Shown piece after piece: positions 1-7,568 of a stretch of 9,520 nucleotides of DNA. The stretch spans positions 1 to 9,520 of the forward strand of contig URYB01000084.1 of assembly GCA_900552085.1 (NCBI GenBank), written 5' to 3'. The position numbers and the translations under genes were made by a program. This DNA comes from an uncultured Lachnobacterium sp. GTDB lineage: Bacteria; Bacillota; Clostridia; Lachnospirales; Lachnospiraceae. The notes below the pieces were generated by a model that searched no databases, was not told the origin of the DNA, and saw only the letters and a program-made list of their open reading frames with translations. Each line of letters starts with the position of its first letter. Position 1 is the first letter of the stretch.

Positions 1-756
1 AATATTGAGAAAAATGAATCCATCGTTATTTCTCAGTTCACATTAAAAGAAGTGATCCGACAGACTATTTTCTCTATCGCAGATAATGACAATAACAAAT
101 TGATGACAGGTGAACTTTTTGAAATTAACGAAAACGAGTTGAAAGTCGTTTCACTTGATGGACACCGTATTTCTATTCGCAATATCGAACTTAAAAATAA
201 TTACGATCATAAAAAAGTTGTTGTACCTGGTAAAACACTTCAGGAAATCAGTAAGATTGTACCGGGTGGTGTAGATGATGATGTACTGATTTACCTTACA
301 GACAATCATATTGTTTTTGATTTCGATACAACAACGGTAGTTTCAAGATTAATTGAAGGTGAATATTTTAAGATTGATCAGATGCTCTCTTCTGATTACG
401 AGACAAAAGTTAAAGTAAACAAAAAAGAGCTGTTAGATTGTATTGACCGCTCTACCCTTCTCGTAAAAGAAGGTGACAAAAAGCCAATTATCATGAATGT
501 TACGGATGGAAACATGGAATTAAAGATTAATTCCTTCATCGGTTCTATGAATGAAGATATTGATATTGAAAAAGAAGGTAAGGATATTTTGATTGGATTT
601 AATCCAAAATTCTTTATCGATGCTCTTCGTGTAATTGATGAAGAGGAAGTAAGCCTTTACATGGTAAATCCAAAAGCACCATGTTTTATCAAAGATGATG
701 AAGGTAAGTTTATTTATCTGATTCTTCCAGTAAATTTTAACACTGCTACAAATTAG
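1..756 (+). CDS. dnaN: DNA polymerase III subunit beta (sliding clamp), 5' truncated by the window edge
   Basis: This is the beta clamp, the ring that holds the replicative polymerase on DNA. Frame 1 is open from base 1, so the 251 visible residues are the C-terminal part of a protein that is usually about 365–370 aa; roughly the first 115 residues (domain I) lie outside the window. The visible part begins in domain II (ISQFTLKEVIRQTIFSIADND, conserved at this point in clamps). Domain III starts near visible residue 135 (TKVKVNKKELL) and the protein ends with the typical YLILPV-type C-terminus plus a short NFNTATN tail. The GTG at 52 is internal and is not the start. The gene heads the dnaN–yaaA–recF block, and the ribosome binding site of yaaA overlaps its stop codon, so translation is probably coupled. 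Identity is secure from sequence and gene order. Confidence 0.97.
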   Translation, partial: NIEKNESIVISQFTLKEVIRQTIFSIADNDNNKLMTGELFEINENELKVVSLDGHRISIRNIELKNNYDHKKVVVPGKTLQEISKIVPGGVDDDVLIYLTDNHIVFDFDTTTVVSRLIEGEYFKIDQMLSSDYETKVKVNKKELLDCIDRSTLLVKEGDKKPIIMNVTDGNMELKINSFIGSMNEDIDIEKEGKDILIGFNPKFFIDALRVIDEEEVSLYMVNPKAPCFIKDDEGKFIYLILPVNFNTATN

Positions 757-764
757 GAGTATAT

Positions 765-980
765 ATGATTACAGTTAATATTCGAGAAGAAGATGAATTT
801 ATAAAATTGGGACAGGCTTTGAAAAAAGCAAGTCTTGTTGGTTCTGGTGTAGATGCAAAAATGGTAATTCAGGATGGTCAGGTTCAGGTAAATGGACAGA
901 CCGAGCTGCAGCGCGGAAAAAAATTACATGATGGAGATGTTGTCACCTATGATGGGGAGACAATTCAGATTGTCAAATGA
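765..980 (+). CDS. yaaA: S4-domain RNA-binding protein YaaA
   Basis: A 71-aa protein, the same size as Bacillus subtilis YaaA, made almost entirely of one S4-type RNA-binding fold. The recognisable core is IKLGQALKKASLV, then GSGVDAKMVIQDGQVQVNG, then RGKKLHDGDVV, which is the usual S4 pattern of a helix followed by the VxVNG strand and the GDxV turn. It lies between dnaN and recF, its standard position in Firmicutes. The B. subtilis homologue has been linked to assembly of the large ribosomal subunit; that role is carried over from the family and is not shown here. The ATG start is supported by AGGAG at 755–759, five bases upstream. The stop overlaps the recF start in an ATGA, pointing to translational coupling. 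Confidence 0.93.
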   Translation: MITVNIREEDEFIKLGQALKKASLVGSGVDAKMVIQDGQVQVNGQTELQRGKKLHDGDVVTYDGETIQIVK

Positions 981-2077
981 TCATCGAATCCATAGAACTT
1001 AGCAATTTTCGCAATTATGAAAATCTGCAGATTCATCTGGATGAGGGAACGAATATTTTATATGGCGATAATGCGCAGGGAAAGACGAACATTCTTGAAG
1101 CTGCGTATCTGAGTGGTACAACAAAATCCCACAAAGGCAGCCGTGACAAGGAAATGATCCGGTTTGGAGAAAACGAATCCCATATTCGTACCGTTGTCAA
1201 AAAGAATGAAAAAGAATATCAGATTGACATGCATTTACGGAAAAATGGAGCTAAGGGAGTTGCAATCAATAAAATTCCAATCAAAAAGGCAAGTGAGCTG
1301 TTTGGAATTTTGAATATTGTATTTTTTTCTCCGGAAGATTTAAATATTATAAAAAATGGACCGGCAGAAAGAAGAAGATTTATTGATTTAGAGTTGTGCC
1401 AATTGGATAAACTGTATTTATCCGATTTGTCAAATTATAACAAAGTGCTCAATCAGAGAAACAAACTTTTGAAAGATATCAGTTTCCATTCGGATCTGAT
1501 CGAAACTTTGCCGATGTGGGATATGCAACTTCTCATGTATGGGCGGAGAATTATTAATAAACGCAGACAGTTTGTCAATGAGTTGAATGAGATCATTACA
1601 AAAATCCATTCAAATATTTCGGGTGGCAGAGAAAATCTGATTTTGAAATATGAGCCAAGTATTGATGAAAGTTCTTTTGAAGAAGCTTTGCTGCGGCAAA
1701 AGAACAAAGATTTAAAATTGTGCCAGACAACCGTTGGTCCACATCGTGATGATATGCTTTTTTCCATTGACGGAATTGACATTCGTAAGTTTGGGTCACA
1801 GGGACAGCAACGCACTTCTGCCCTGTCTCTGAAATTGTCAGAAATAGATCTGGTAAAAAAATCCATACATAATACGCCTGTTCTGTTATTGGATGATGTA
1901 TTATCCGAACTTGACAGCAACCGGCAAAATTATCTGTTAAACAGTATTACCGATATACAGACAATTATTACATGTACAGGATTGGAAGAATTTGTTAAAA
2001 ATCGTTTTCAAATCAACAAAATTTTTCAGGTAATAAGTGGAGAAGTTTTTGAAAAAGAAACGGTAGAAGATATATAA
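977..2077 (+). CDS. recF: DNA replication and repair protein RecF
   Basis: RecF is an SMC/ABC-like ATPase that, with RecO and RecR, loads RecA at single-strand gaps. The 366-aa length is normal for the family. Walker A is GDNAQGKT at residues 30–37, the ABC signature lies around SQGQQRT (274–280), and Walker B is LLLDD at 303–307, followed by VLSELD. The N-terminus (ESIELSNFRNY) is the typical RecF opening. The ATG overlaps the yaaA stop by 4 nt. The nearest purine-rich run, GGGGAG at 954–959, is 17 nt upstream and too far to act as a normal ribosome binding site, so initiation most likely depends on ribosomes finishing yaaA. The last codons also carry a possible promoter for gyrB. Function is assigned by family; all three ATPase motifs are intact. 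Confidence 0.97.
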   Translation: MIIESIELSNFRNYENLQIHLDEGTNILYGDNAQGKTNILEAAYLSGTTKSHKGSRDKEMIRFGENESHIRTVVKKNEKEYQIDMHLRKNGAKGVAINKIPIKKASELFGILNIVFFSPEDLNIIKNGPAERRRFIDLELCQLDKLYLSDLSNYNKVLNQRNKLLKDISFHSDLIETLPMWDMQLLMYGRRIINKRRQFVNELNEIITKIHSNISGGRENLILKYEPSIDESSFEEALLRQKNKDLKLCQTTVGPHRDDMLFSIDGIDIRKFGSQGQQRTSALSLKLSEIDLVKKSIHNTPVLLLDDVLSELDSNRQNYLLNSITDIQTIITCTGLEEFVKNRFQINKIFQVISGEVFEKETVEDI

Positions 2078-2078
2078 A
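2049..2078 (+). promoter_or_regulatory. Candidate sigma-A promoter for gyrB, inside the recF 3' end
   Basis: TTGAAA at 2049–2054 (5 of 6 to the -35 consensus) and TATAAA at 2073–2078 (5 of 6 to the -10 consensus) are separated by 18 nt. A start near 2085 would give a leader of about 30 nt with the gyrB ribosome binding site inside it. The boxes are decent, but AT-rich coding sequence produces such pairs by chance, and gyrB could also be transcribed from upstream. Confidence 0.4.
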
Positions 2079-2102
2079 TTATAGAGAGTCATCCATTGGG
2101 TG

Positions 2103-2108
2103 AGGAGG
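2103..2108 (+). promoter_or_regulatory. gyrB ribosome binding site (sets the start)
   Basis: A perfect AGGAGG six bases before the ATG at 2115. An in-frame GTG at 2100 lies upstream of this site and so cannot use it, which decides the start in favour of 2115. Confidence 0.9.
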
Positions 2109-2114
2109 AAATCA

Positions 2115-4049
2115 ATGAGCGAAGAAATACAGAACAATCAGGGATATGGCGCTGACCAGATTCAGATTCTTGAAGGTCTTGAGGCAGTAAGAAAAAGACC
2201 GGGTATGTACATCGGAAGTACATCGGCAAGAGGTCTGCATCATTTGGTATACGAGATTGTAGATAATGCTGTGGACGAAGCTTTGGCTGGTTATTGCGAC
2301 AGCATTGAAGTTACAATTGAGCAGGATAATTCCATCACAGTTGAAGATGATGGTCGTGGTATTCCGGTTGGAATGAACCACAAGGCCGGAGTATCTGCTT
2401 TGGAAGTTGTTTTTACTGTATTGCATGCTGGTGGAAAATTTGGTGGCGGAGGATACAAAGTATCCGGAGGTTTGCATGGTGTAGGTGCATCCGTTGTAAA
2501 TGCATTGTCTACCTGGCTTACAGTTGAAGTATATAACGAGGGAAAAGTATACGGACAAAGCTACAAGCGTGGAAAAGTAGATGGACCTGTTTCTGTAATT
2601 GGCGAATGTGATCCGGAAAAACATGGAACCAAGGTACATTTTCTTCCTGACCCGGAAATTTTTGAAGAGACTGTCTATAATTATGACACTTTAAAACAGC
2701 GTCTGAGAGAGACTGCATTTTTGACAAAGGGGTTGCGCATTGTATTAAAAGATACCCGTGAGGATAGTATACACAATCACGAATTCCATTATGCAGGTGG
2801 AATCAAAGAATTTGTACAGTATCTGAATCGCGGTAAGGAACCTCTTTATCCGGAAGTTATTTACTGTGAAGGAAATAAGGACGGTGTTTATGTCGAAGTT
2901 GCTTTGCAGCACAATGATTCATTTAACGACTCGACATTCAGTTTTGTAAATAATATTATAACTCCGGAAGGTGGAACACATCTGGCAGGTTTTCGTAATG
3001 CAATGACCAAGACATTTAATGCATATGCCAGAGAAGCAAAAATATTAAAAGACAACGATGCTGCTCTTACCGGTGACGATATCCGAGAAGGTCTCACTGC
3101 TATTATCAGTATCAAAATTGAGGAACCACAGTTTGAAGGTCAGACAAAGCAGAAGCTTGGAAACAGTGAGGCAAGAGGTGCGGTTGATTCGGTTGTAACT
3201 GAACAGCTGACATACTTTTTGGAGCAGAATCCGGATGTGGCAAAAAATATCTGTGAGAAATCTCTTCTTGCGCAGCGTGCAAGGGAGGCTGCCCGCAAAG
3301 CGCGTGATCTGACAAGAAGAAAGACAGCTTTGGAAGGCACTGCCCTGCCTGGAAAACTTGCAGACTGCTCAGATAAGAATCCAGAAAATTGTGAAATTTT
3401 TATCGTTGAGGGAGATTCCGCCGGTGGTTCTGCAAAGACAGCAAGAAGCCGTGCAACACAGGCAATTCTTCCACTCCGTGGAAAAATCTTAAATGTAGAG
3501 AAAGCCCGCCTCGATCGAATTTATGATAATGCAGAGATCAAGGCAATGATTACTGCTTTTGGTACAGGAATTCATGACGATTTTGATATTTCAAAATTGC
3601 GTTACAATAAAATTATTATTATGACCGATGCCGATGTGGATGGTGCGCATATTGCTACTCTCATGCTCACTTTCTTATATCGATTTATGCCGGAACTGAT
3701 TAAGCAGGGGCATGTTTACCTTGCTACCCCACCACTCTACAAAATCGAAAAAAATAAAAATACATGGTATGCGTACAGTGATGAGGAATTAAACAAAATT
3801 CTTACCGAAGTTGGACGAGATCAGAATAATAAGATTCAGCGATACAAAGGACTTGGTGAGATGGATGCCGAGCAGCTTTGGGAAACAACTATGGATCCGG
3901 AAAAGCGAATCTTAAAACAGGTAATCATCGATGATGAAAATTCATCCGAAATAGATGTTACATTTACCACACTGATGGGTGATAAAGTAGAACCGAGAAG
4001 AGAATTTATTGAAGAAAATGCCAAGTATGTTCAGAACCTTGACATTTAA
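2115..4049 (+). CDS. gyrB: DNA gyrase subunit B
   Basis: This is the ATPase/TOPRIM subunit of DNA gyrase, which introduces negative supercoils as an A2B2 complex with GyrA. From the ATG the protein is 644 aa, the usual length for Gram-positive GyrB; it lacks the ~165-aa insert of enterobacterial GyrB. The GHKL ATPase motifs are intact: E47 with D50-N51 in YEIVDNAVDEAL, DDGRGIP at 78–84, then GGLHGVGASVVNALS. The TOPRIM domain has EGDSAGG at 432–438 and DADVDG at 505–510 (metal-binding acidic residues), followed by the conserved QRYKGLGEMD region near the C-terminus. recF ends 37 nt upstream, with no remB gene between. gyrA begins 13 nt downstream, so the two subunits are made from one transcript. 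Confidence 0.98.
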   Translation: MSEEIQNNQGYGADQIQILEGLEAVRKRPGMYIGSTSARGLHHLVYEIVDNAVDEALAGYCDSIEVTIEQDNSITVEDDGRGIPVGMNHKAGVSALEVVFTVLHAGGKFGGGGYKVSGGLHGVGASVVNALSTWLTVEVYNEGKVYGQSYKRGKVDGPVSVIGECDPEKHGTKVHFLPDPEIFEETVYNYDTLKQRLRETAFLTKGLRIVLKDTREDSIHNHEFHYAGGIKEFVQYLNRGKEPLYPEVIYCEGNKDGVYVEVALQHNDSFNDSTFSFVNNIITPEGGTHLAGFRNAMTKTFNAYAREAKILKDNDAALTGDDIREGLTAIISIKIEEPQFEGQTKQKLGNSEARGAVDSVVTEQLTYFLEQNPDVAKNICEKSLLAQRAREAARKARDLTRRKTALEGTALPGKLADCSDKNPENCEIFIVEGDSAGGSAKTARSRATQAILPLRGKILNVEKARLDRIYDNAEIKAMITAFGTGIHDDFDISKLRYNKIIIMTDADVDGAHIATLMLTFLYRFMPELIKQGHVYLATPPLYKIEKNKNTWYAYSDEELNKILTEVGRDQNNKIQRYKGLGEMDAEQLWETTMDPEKRILKQVIIDDENSSEIDVTFTTLMGDKVEPRREFIEENAKYVQNLDI

Positions 4050-4054
4050 GGAGG
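4048..4054 (+). promoter_or_regulatory. gyrA ribosome binding site for a GTG start
   Basis: AAGGAGG overlaps the last two bases of the gyrB stop codon and lies eight bases before the GTG at 4063. The strong match supports the non-ATG start, as does the typical GyrA N-terminus that follows (residues 14–25, including SYIDYAMS). Confidence 0.85.
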
Positions 4055-4062
4055 AAAAATAA

Positions 4063-6579
4063 GTGGACGACAAGATATTTGATCAAATTCAGCAAGTTGA
4101 TTTGAAGAAAACCATGGAAACCTCCTATATCGATTATGCCATGAGCGTTATTGCCAGCCGTGCATTACCAGATGTAAGAGACGGACTTAAGCCAGTACAG
4201 CGTCGAGTTCTGTATTCCATGATAGAGTTGAATAATACACCGGACAAGCCACATCGTAAGTGTGCGCGTATCGTCGGTGATACCATGGGTAAGTACCACC
4301 CACATGGAGACAGCTCTATTTACGGTGCACTTGTCAACATGGCACAACCGTGGTCGACAAGATATCCACTTGTAGACGGACATGGTAACTTTGGATCAGT
4401 GGATGGAGACGGTGCTGCTGCTATGCGATATACTGAGGCACGTCTTTCTAAAATATCCATGCAGATGATCCAGGATATTAACAAAGACACAGTTGATTTT
4501 ATTCCAAACTTTGATGAGACGGAAAAAGAACCAACTGTATTGCCGGCACGTTATCCAAACTTGCTGGTTAACGGAACGACTGGTATTGCTGTAGGTATGG
4601 CTACCAATATCCCACCACACAATCTGCGGGATGTAATTCATGCAGTTGTAAAACTGATTGATAATGATATTGAGGATAAAGAGACTGATATTGATGAATT
4701 GATCAGTATTATTAAGGGACCGGATTTTCCTACCGGAGGTGTGATTCTTGGTACTGCCGGAATCAATGAAGCTTACCGGACCGGACGTGGAAAAATCAGA
4801 GTTCGTGCAGTAACAGATATTGAGCCGATGGACAATGGCAAAAACAGAATTGTTGTCACAGAGCTTCCGTATCTTGTAAATAAAGCCAGATTAATTGAAA
4901 AAATTGCAGAATTACACAAGGACAAACGTATTGATGGCATTACAGATTTACGTGATGAGTCTGACCGTGAAGGTATGCGAATTGTAATCGAACTTCGTCG
5001 CGATGTAAATCCGAGTGTTGTGCTCAATTTGCTTTATAAACATACACAGTTACAGGATACTTTTGGTGTAATCAACCTCGCATTGGTGGATAATCAGCCA
5101 AAAATTCTGAATTTGTATGAATTACTGAACTATTATTTGCTTCATCAGAAAGAAGTTATTACAAGAAGAACCAGATATGATCTGAACAAAGCAGAAGAAA
5201 GAGCCCATATTTTACAGGGCTTGATGATTGCTTTGGACAATATTGATGAAGTCATTGCAATTATTCGTGGAAGTCGTACGACACAGGATGCGAAGAATGC
5301 ATTGATGGAACGCTTTGGTCTATCCGATGCACAGTCCCAGGCGATTGTGGATATGAGACTGAAGGCTCTGACAGGTCTCGAAAGAGAGAAGTTAGAGAAC
5401 GAATATAAAGAGTTAATGGCTTTGATTACAGAGTTGAAATCCATTCTTGCAGATGAAAAGAAGCTGCTTACGGTTATTCGTACAGAAATTCTTGCAATCG
5501 CAGATAAATATGGGGATGACAGAAGAACACAGATCGGTTTTGATGAATTTGATATTTCCATGGAAGATCTGATTCCAGAGACAAATACTGTGATTACAAT
5601 GACAAAAGTTGGCTATATCAAGCGTATGGGAACCGATAATTTTAAGAGTCAGCATCGTGGAGGTAAGGGAATCAAAGGTATGGAGACAATACAGGATGAC
5701 TATATTGTCGAGATGCTTATGACCACTTCGCATCACTATCTGATGTTCTTTACCAATATGGGACGTGTATACCGTATCAAAGCATATGAGATTCCAGAGT
5801 CGAGCCGTACATCAAGAGGTACTGCCATTATTAATCTGATTCCATTGCAGCCGGATGAAAAAATTACTGCAATGATTCCAATCAAGGATTATGAAAAGGA
5901 CAAGTATCTGTTTATGGCAACCAAAAACGGAATTGTTAAGAAAACATCGGTACTTGATTATGAAAATATTCGTAAGACAGGTCTGGCAGCAATTAATTTA
6001 CGTGATGATGATAAATTGATTGAAGTTAAGATTACGGATGATAATGAGGACATTTTCCTGTTTACAAAATATGGCCAGTGTATTCGTTTTAATGAAAAAG
6101 ATGTAAGAAGTACCGGCCGTACGACCATGGGTGTAATCGGTATGAATCTTACCGATGGAGATGAAGTGATTGCAATGCAGATGGCTTCTCAGGGAGATTC
6201 TGTATTGATCGTTTCCGAAAAAGGTCTTGGAAAATGTACACTGATCAGTGAATTTTCTGCACAAAATCGTGGCGGAAAAGGTGTAAAGTGTTACAAAATT
6301 ACAGAAAAATCCGGTAATTTGATTGGTGTTAAATCAGTTGGACGAGATGACGAAGTCATGCTCATTACAACCGAAGGAATTATTATAAGAATTCGTGTAA
6401 ATGATACTACATTACTCGGAAGAATTACTTCAGGAGTCAAGCTTATTAATCTTAAGGATGACATTACAGTTGCAAGTATTGCAAGGGTAGTCGAAGATAA
6501 GTCATTGATGCCGCCTGAAGAAGAAACAGAGAATGAAGATGCAGGAGAAGATAATAATTCAGAAGAGAGCAATTCATAA
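4063..6579 (+). CDS. gyrA: DNA gyrase subunit A
   Basis: This is the DNA-cleaving and wrapping subunit of gyrase, 838 aa, a normal length. The catalytic tyrosine is Y123 in AAMRYTEARL. The quinolone region reads GKYHPHGDSSIYG, with S84 kept but G88 where Escherichia coli has Asp87. The tower and coiled-coil section spans roughly residues 360–490. The C-terminal beta-pinwheel starts near 500 and carries a GyrA box QHRGGKG at 530–536 (consensus QRRGGKG), the signature that separates gyrase from topoisomerase IV. A second box-like QNRGGKG occurs at 734–740. The last ~25 residues form an acidic Glu/Asp/Asn/Ser tail, which varies between species and in some gyrases tunes wrapping. The gene uses GTG, directly behind gyrB, and is followed by a hairpin terminator. 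Confidence 0.98.
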   Translation: MDDKIFDQIQQVDLKKTMETSYIDYAMSVIASRALPDVRDGLKPVQRRVLYSMIELNNTPDKPHRKCARIVGDTMGKYHPHGDSSIYGALVNMAQPWSTRYPLVDGHGNFGSVDGDGAAAMRYTEARLSKISMQMIQDINKDTVDFIPNFDETEKEPTVLPARYPNLLVNGTTGIAVGMATNIPPHNLRDVIHAVVKLIDNDIEDKETDIDELISIIKGPDFPTGGVILGTAGINEAYRTGRGKIRVRAVTDIEPMDNGKNRIVVTELPYLVNKARLIEKIAELHKDKRIDGITDLRDESDREGMRIVIELRRDVNPSVVLNLLYKHTQLQDTFGVINLALVDNQPKILNLYELLNYYLLHQKEVITRRTRYDLNKAEERAHILQGLMIALDNIDEVIAIIRGSRTTQDAKNALMERFGLSDAQSQAIVDMRLKALTGLEREKLENEYKELMALITELKSILADEKKLLTVIRTEILAIADKYGDDRRTQIGFDEFDISMEDLIPETNTVITMTKVGYIKRMGTDNFKSQHRGGKGIKGMETIQDDYIVEMLMTTSHHYLMFFTNMGRVYRIKAYEIPESSRTSRGTAIINLIPLQPDEKITAMIPIKDYEKDKYLFMATKNGIVKKTSVLDYENIRKTGLAAINLRDDDKLIEVKITDDNEDIFLFTKYGQCIRFNEKDVRSTGRTTMGVIGMNLTDGDEVIAMQMASQGDSVLIVSEKGLGKCTLISEFSAQNRGGKGVKCYKITEKSGNLIGVKSVGRDDEVMLITTEGIIIRIRVNDTTLLGRITSGVKLINLKDDITVASIARVVEDKSLMPPEEETENEDAGEDNNSEESNS

Positions 6580-6582
6580 AAT

Positions 6583-6610
6583 CGGAAGCAGGGTATAAAC
6601 CCTGCTTCTG
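6583..6610 (+). terminator. Intrinsic terminator after gyrA, with a poor U-tract
   Basis: A ten-base perfect stem, GAAGCAGGGT (6585–6594) with ACCCTGCTTC (6599–6608), closes an ATAA loop. One G·U and one C-G pair can extend it to twelve. The 3' flank is TGCTATATAAG rather than a run of T, so release may be incomplete and some transcripts may read into the membrane-protein gene 28 nt further on. No separate promoter for that gene is convincing, which fits readthrough. Confidence 0.6.
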
Positions 6611-6638
6611 TGCTATATAAGACAAAGGAGAAGAGGAT

Positions 6639-7568
6639 ATGCCACAAAATTTTTATGAGGTTTTATGGATTTTTATTATCTATGCATTTATAGGATGGTG
6701 CGCAGAAGTAAGTTATGCGGCAGTAAACAGGGGAATATTTGTAAACAGGGGATTCTTGAATGGACCATACTGTCCGATTTATGGATGTGGAGTGGTAATT
6801 GTTGTCACCGTTTTGACACCATTGAAAGATAATTTGTTTCTTTTATTTGTCGGATCAGTTGTATTAACCTCTGTGTTAGAATATATTACCGGTTTTTTAC
6901 TGGAAAAAGTTTTTCATAACAAATGGTGGGATTACAGTAATCTTCCCTTTAATCTGCATGGCTATATCTGCTTGAAATTTTCCATTTACTGGGGACTTGC
7001 ATGTACCTTTATTATGGATATCATACATCCGATCATTTATAAATTTATCACACTTATCCCACAAATATTGGGAATTGTGTTGATATCTATTGGAATGACA
7101 GTCTTTGCCGTGGATATCACCATTACGGTTATGACAATTATGAAATTAAATAAGCGTATGAAAGCCATGGATGAGATTGCAAAGAGAATACATAAGCTTT
7201 CAGACGAAATTGGTGAGCGGGTTTATGAAAATGCAACCACAGTAAAAGAAAAATCAGAAGAATTCCAGGAGACACATGAAGAGCTTCTTCAAAAAATTGA
7301 GGAGACAAAAGAAGATATTCAGGAAAAAACAAGTGAATTTTCTAATAAGCAGAAACTTGCATATGAAGAAAAAGTACAGGAACTTGAAAAACTTAAACAG
7401 AAATATGCAGGTCTTATGGAACGCAGGGAGCCTGGTGTAAAGCGACTTATGAAAGCCTTTCCTAATATGAGATCTTTGGATTTCAAGGATACTTTAGAAA
7501 AATATAAAAAGCAGTTTGATAAAATAATAACAAAAAAGAGTGAGGCAGATCATGATCAGAACAATTAA
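6639..7568 (+). CDS. Putative ABC-transporter type IV / CmpB-family membrane protein with coiled-coil tail
   Basis: A 309-aa integral membrane protein whose N-terminal half matches the clostridial family usually annotated as putative ABC transporter permease. Seen directly: about five hydrophobic segments (near residues 5–28, 44–62, 66–91, 115–137, 140–165), the motif GFLNGPYCPIYGCG at 38–51, EYITG at 81–85, and WWDYSNLPFNLHGYICL at 96–112. I recall the last block ending GRICL in many members; here Arg is replaced by Tyr. The second half (from about 170 on) is charged, heptad-like and rich in Glu/Lys, with no membrane segment: a long, presumably cytoplasmic coiled coil. No ATPase partner lies nearby, so true ABC transport is unproven and the substrate is unknown. 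AAAGGAG at 6624–6630 supports the ATG. The 3' end overlaps fumA by 17 nt, so the two are co-transcribed. Confidence 0.8.
   Translation: MPQNFYEVLWIFIIYAFIGWCAEVSYAAVNRGIFVNRGFLNGPYCPIYGCGVVIVVTVLTPLKDNLFLLFVGSVVLTSVLEYITGFLLEKVFHNKWWDYSNLPFNLHGYICLKFSIYWGLACTFIMDIIHPIIYKFITLIPQILGIVLISIGMTVFAVDITITVMTIMKLNKRMKAMDEIAKRIHKLSDEIGERVYENATTVKEKSEEFQETHEELLQKIEETKEDIQEKTSEFSNKQKLAYEEKVQELEKLKQKYAGLMERREPGVKRLMKAFPNMRSLDFKDTLEKYKKQFDKIITKKSEADHDQNN
7542..7545 (+). promoter_or_regulatory. fumA ribosome binding site inside the upstream gene
   Basis: GAGG lies six bases before the ATG at 7552, within the last codons of the membrane-protein gene. An in-frame GTG at 7540 lies upstream of this site, so the ATG at 7552 is preferred. 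It gives MIRTINTKEI, like other class I fumarase alpha subunits. Confidence 0.65.

Noticed and set aside
52..54. GTG as a possible dnaN start
   Set aside because: The frame is open upstream to base 1 and encodes clamp domain II sequence, so this is an internal valine codon.
1453..1920. Antisense open frame opposite recF, and similar antisense frames opposite gyrB, gyrA and the fumarase genes
   Set aside because: They lie wholly opposite well-supported genes, have no ribosome binding site support and resemble no known family; they are by-products of the sense codons.
2100..2114. GTG start adding five residues to GyrB
   Set aside because: The ribosome binding site AGGAGG at 2103–2108 lies within this extension, and the ATG at 2115 is correctly spaced behind it.
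5085..5093. Near-match DnaA boxes GGTGGATAA (5085) and TGTGGATAT (5346) in gyrA, and TTATCCCACA (7054) in the membrane-protein gene
   Set aside because: Each has one mismatch or an inserted base and lies in coding sequence; expected by chance in 9.5 kb.
6611..6619. Extended -10 promoter (TGCTATATA) before the membrane-protein gene
   Set aside because: No -35 at the right distance, and the start would fall inside the ribosome binding site; it is better read as the tail of the gyrA terminator.
7540..7551. GTG start adding four residues to the fumarase alpha subunit
   Set aside because: The GAGG motif lies downstream of it, and the ATG at 7552 gives the family-like N-terminus.
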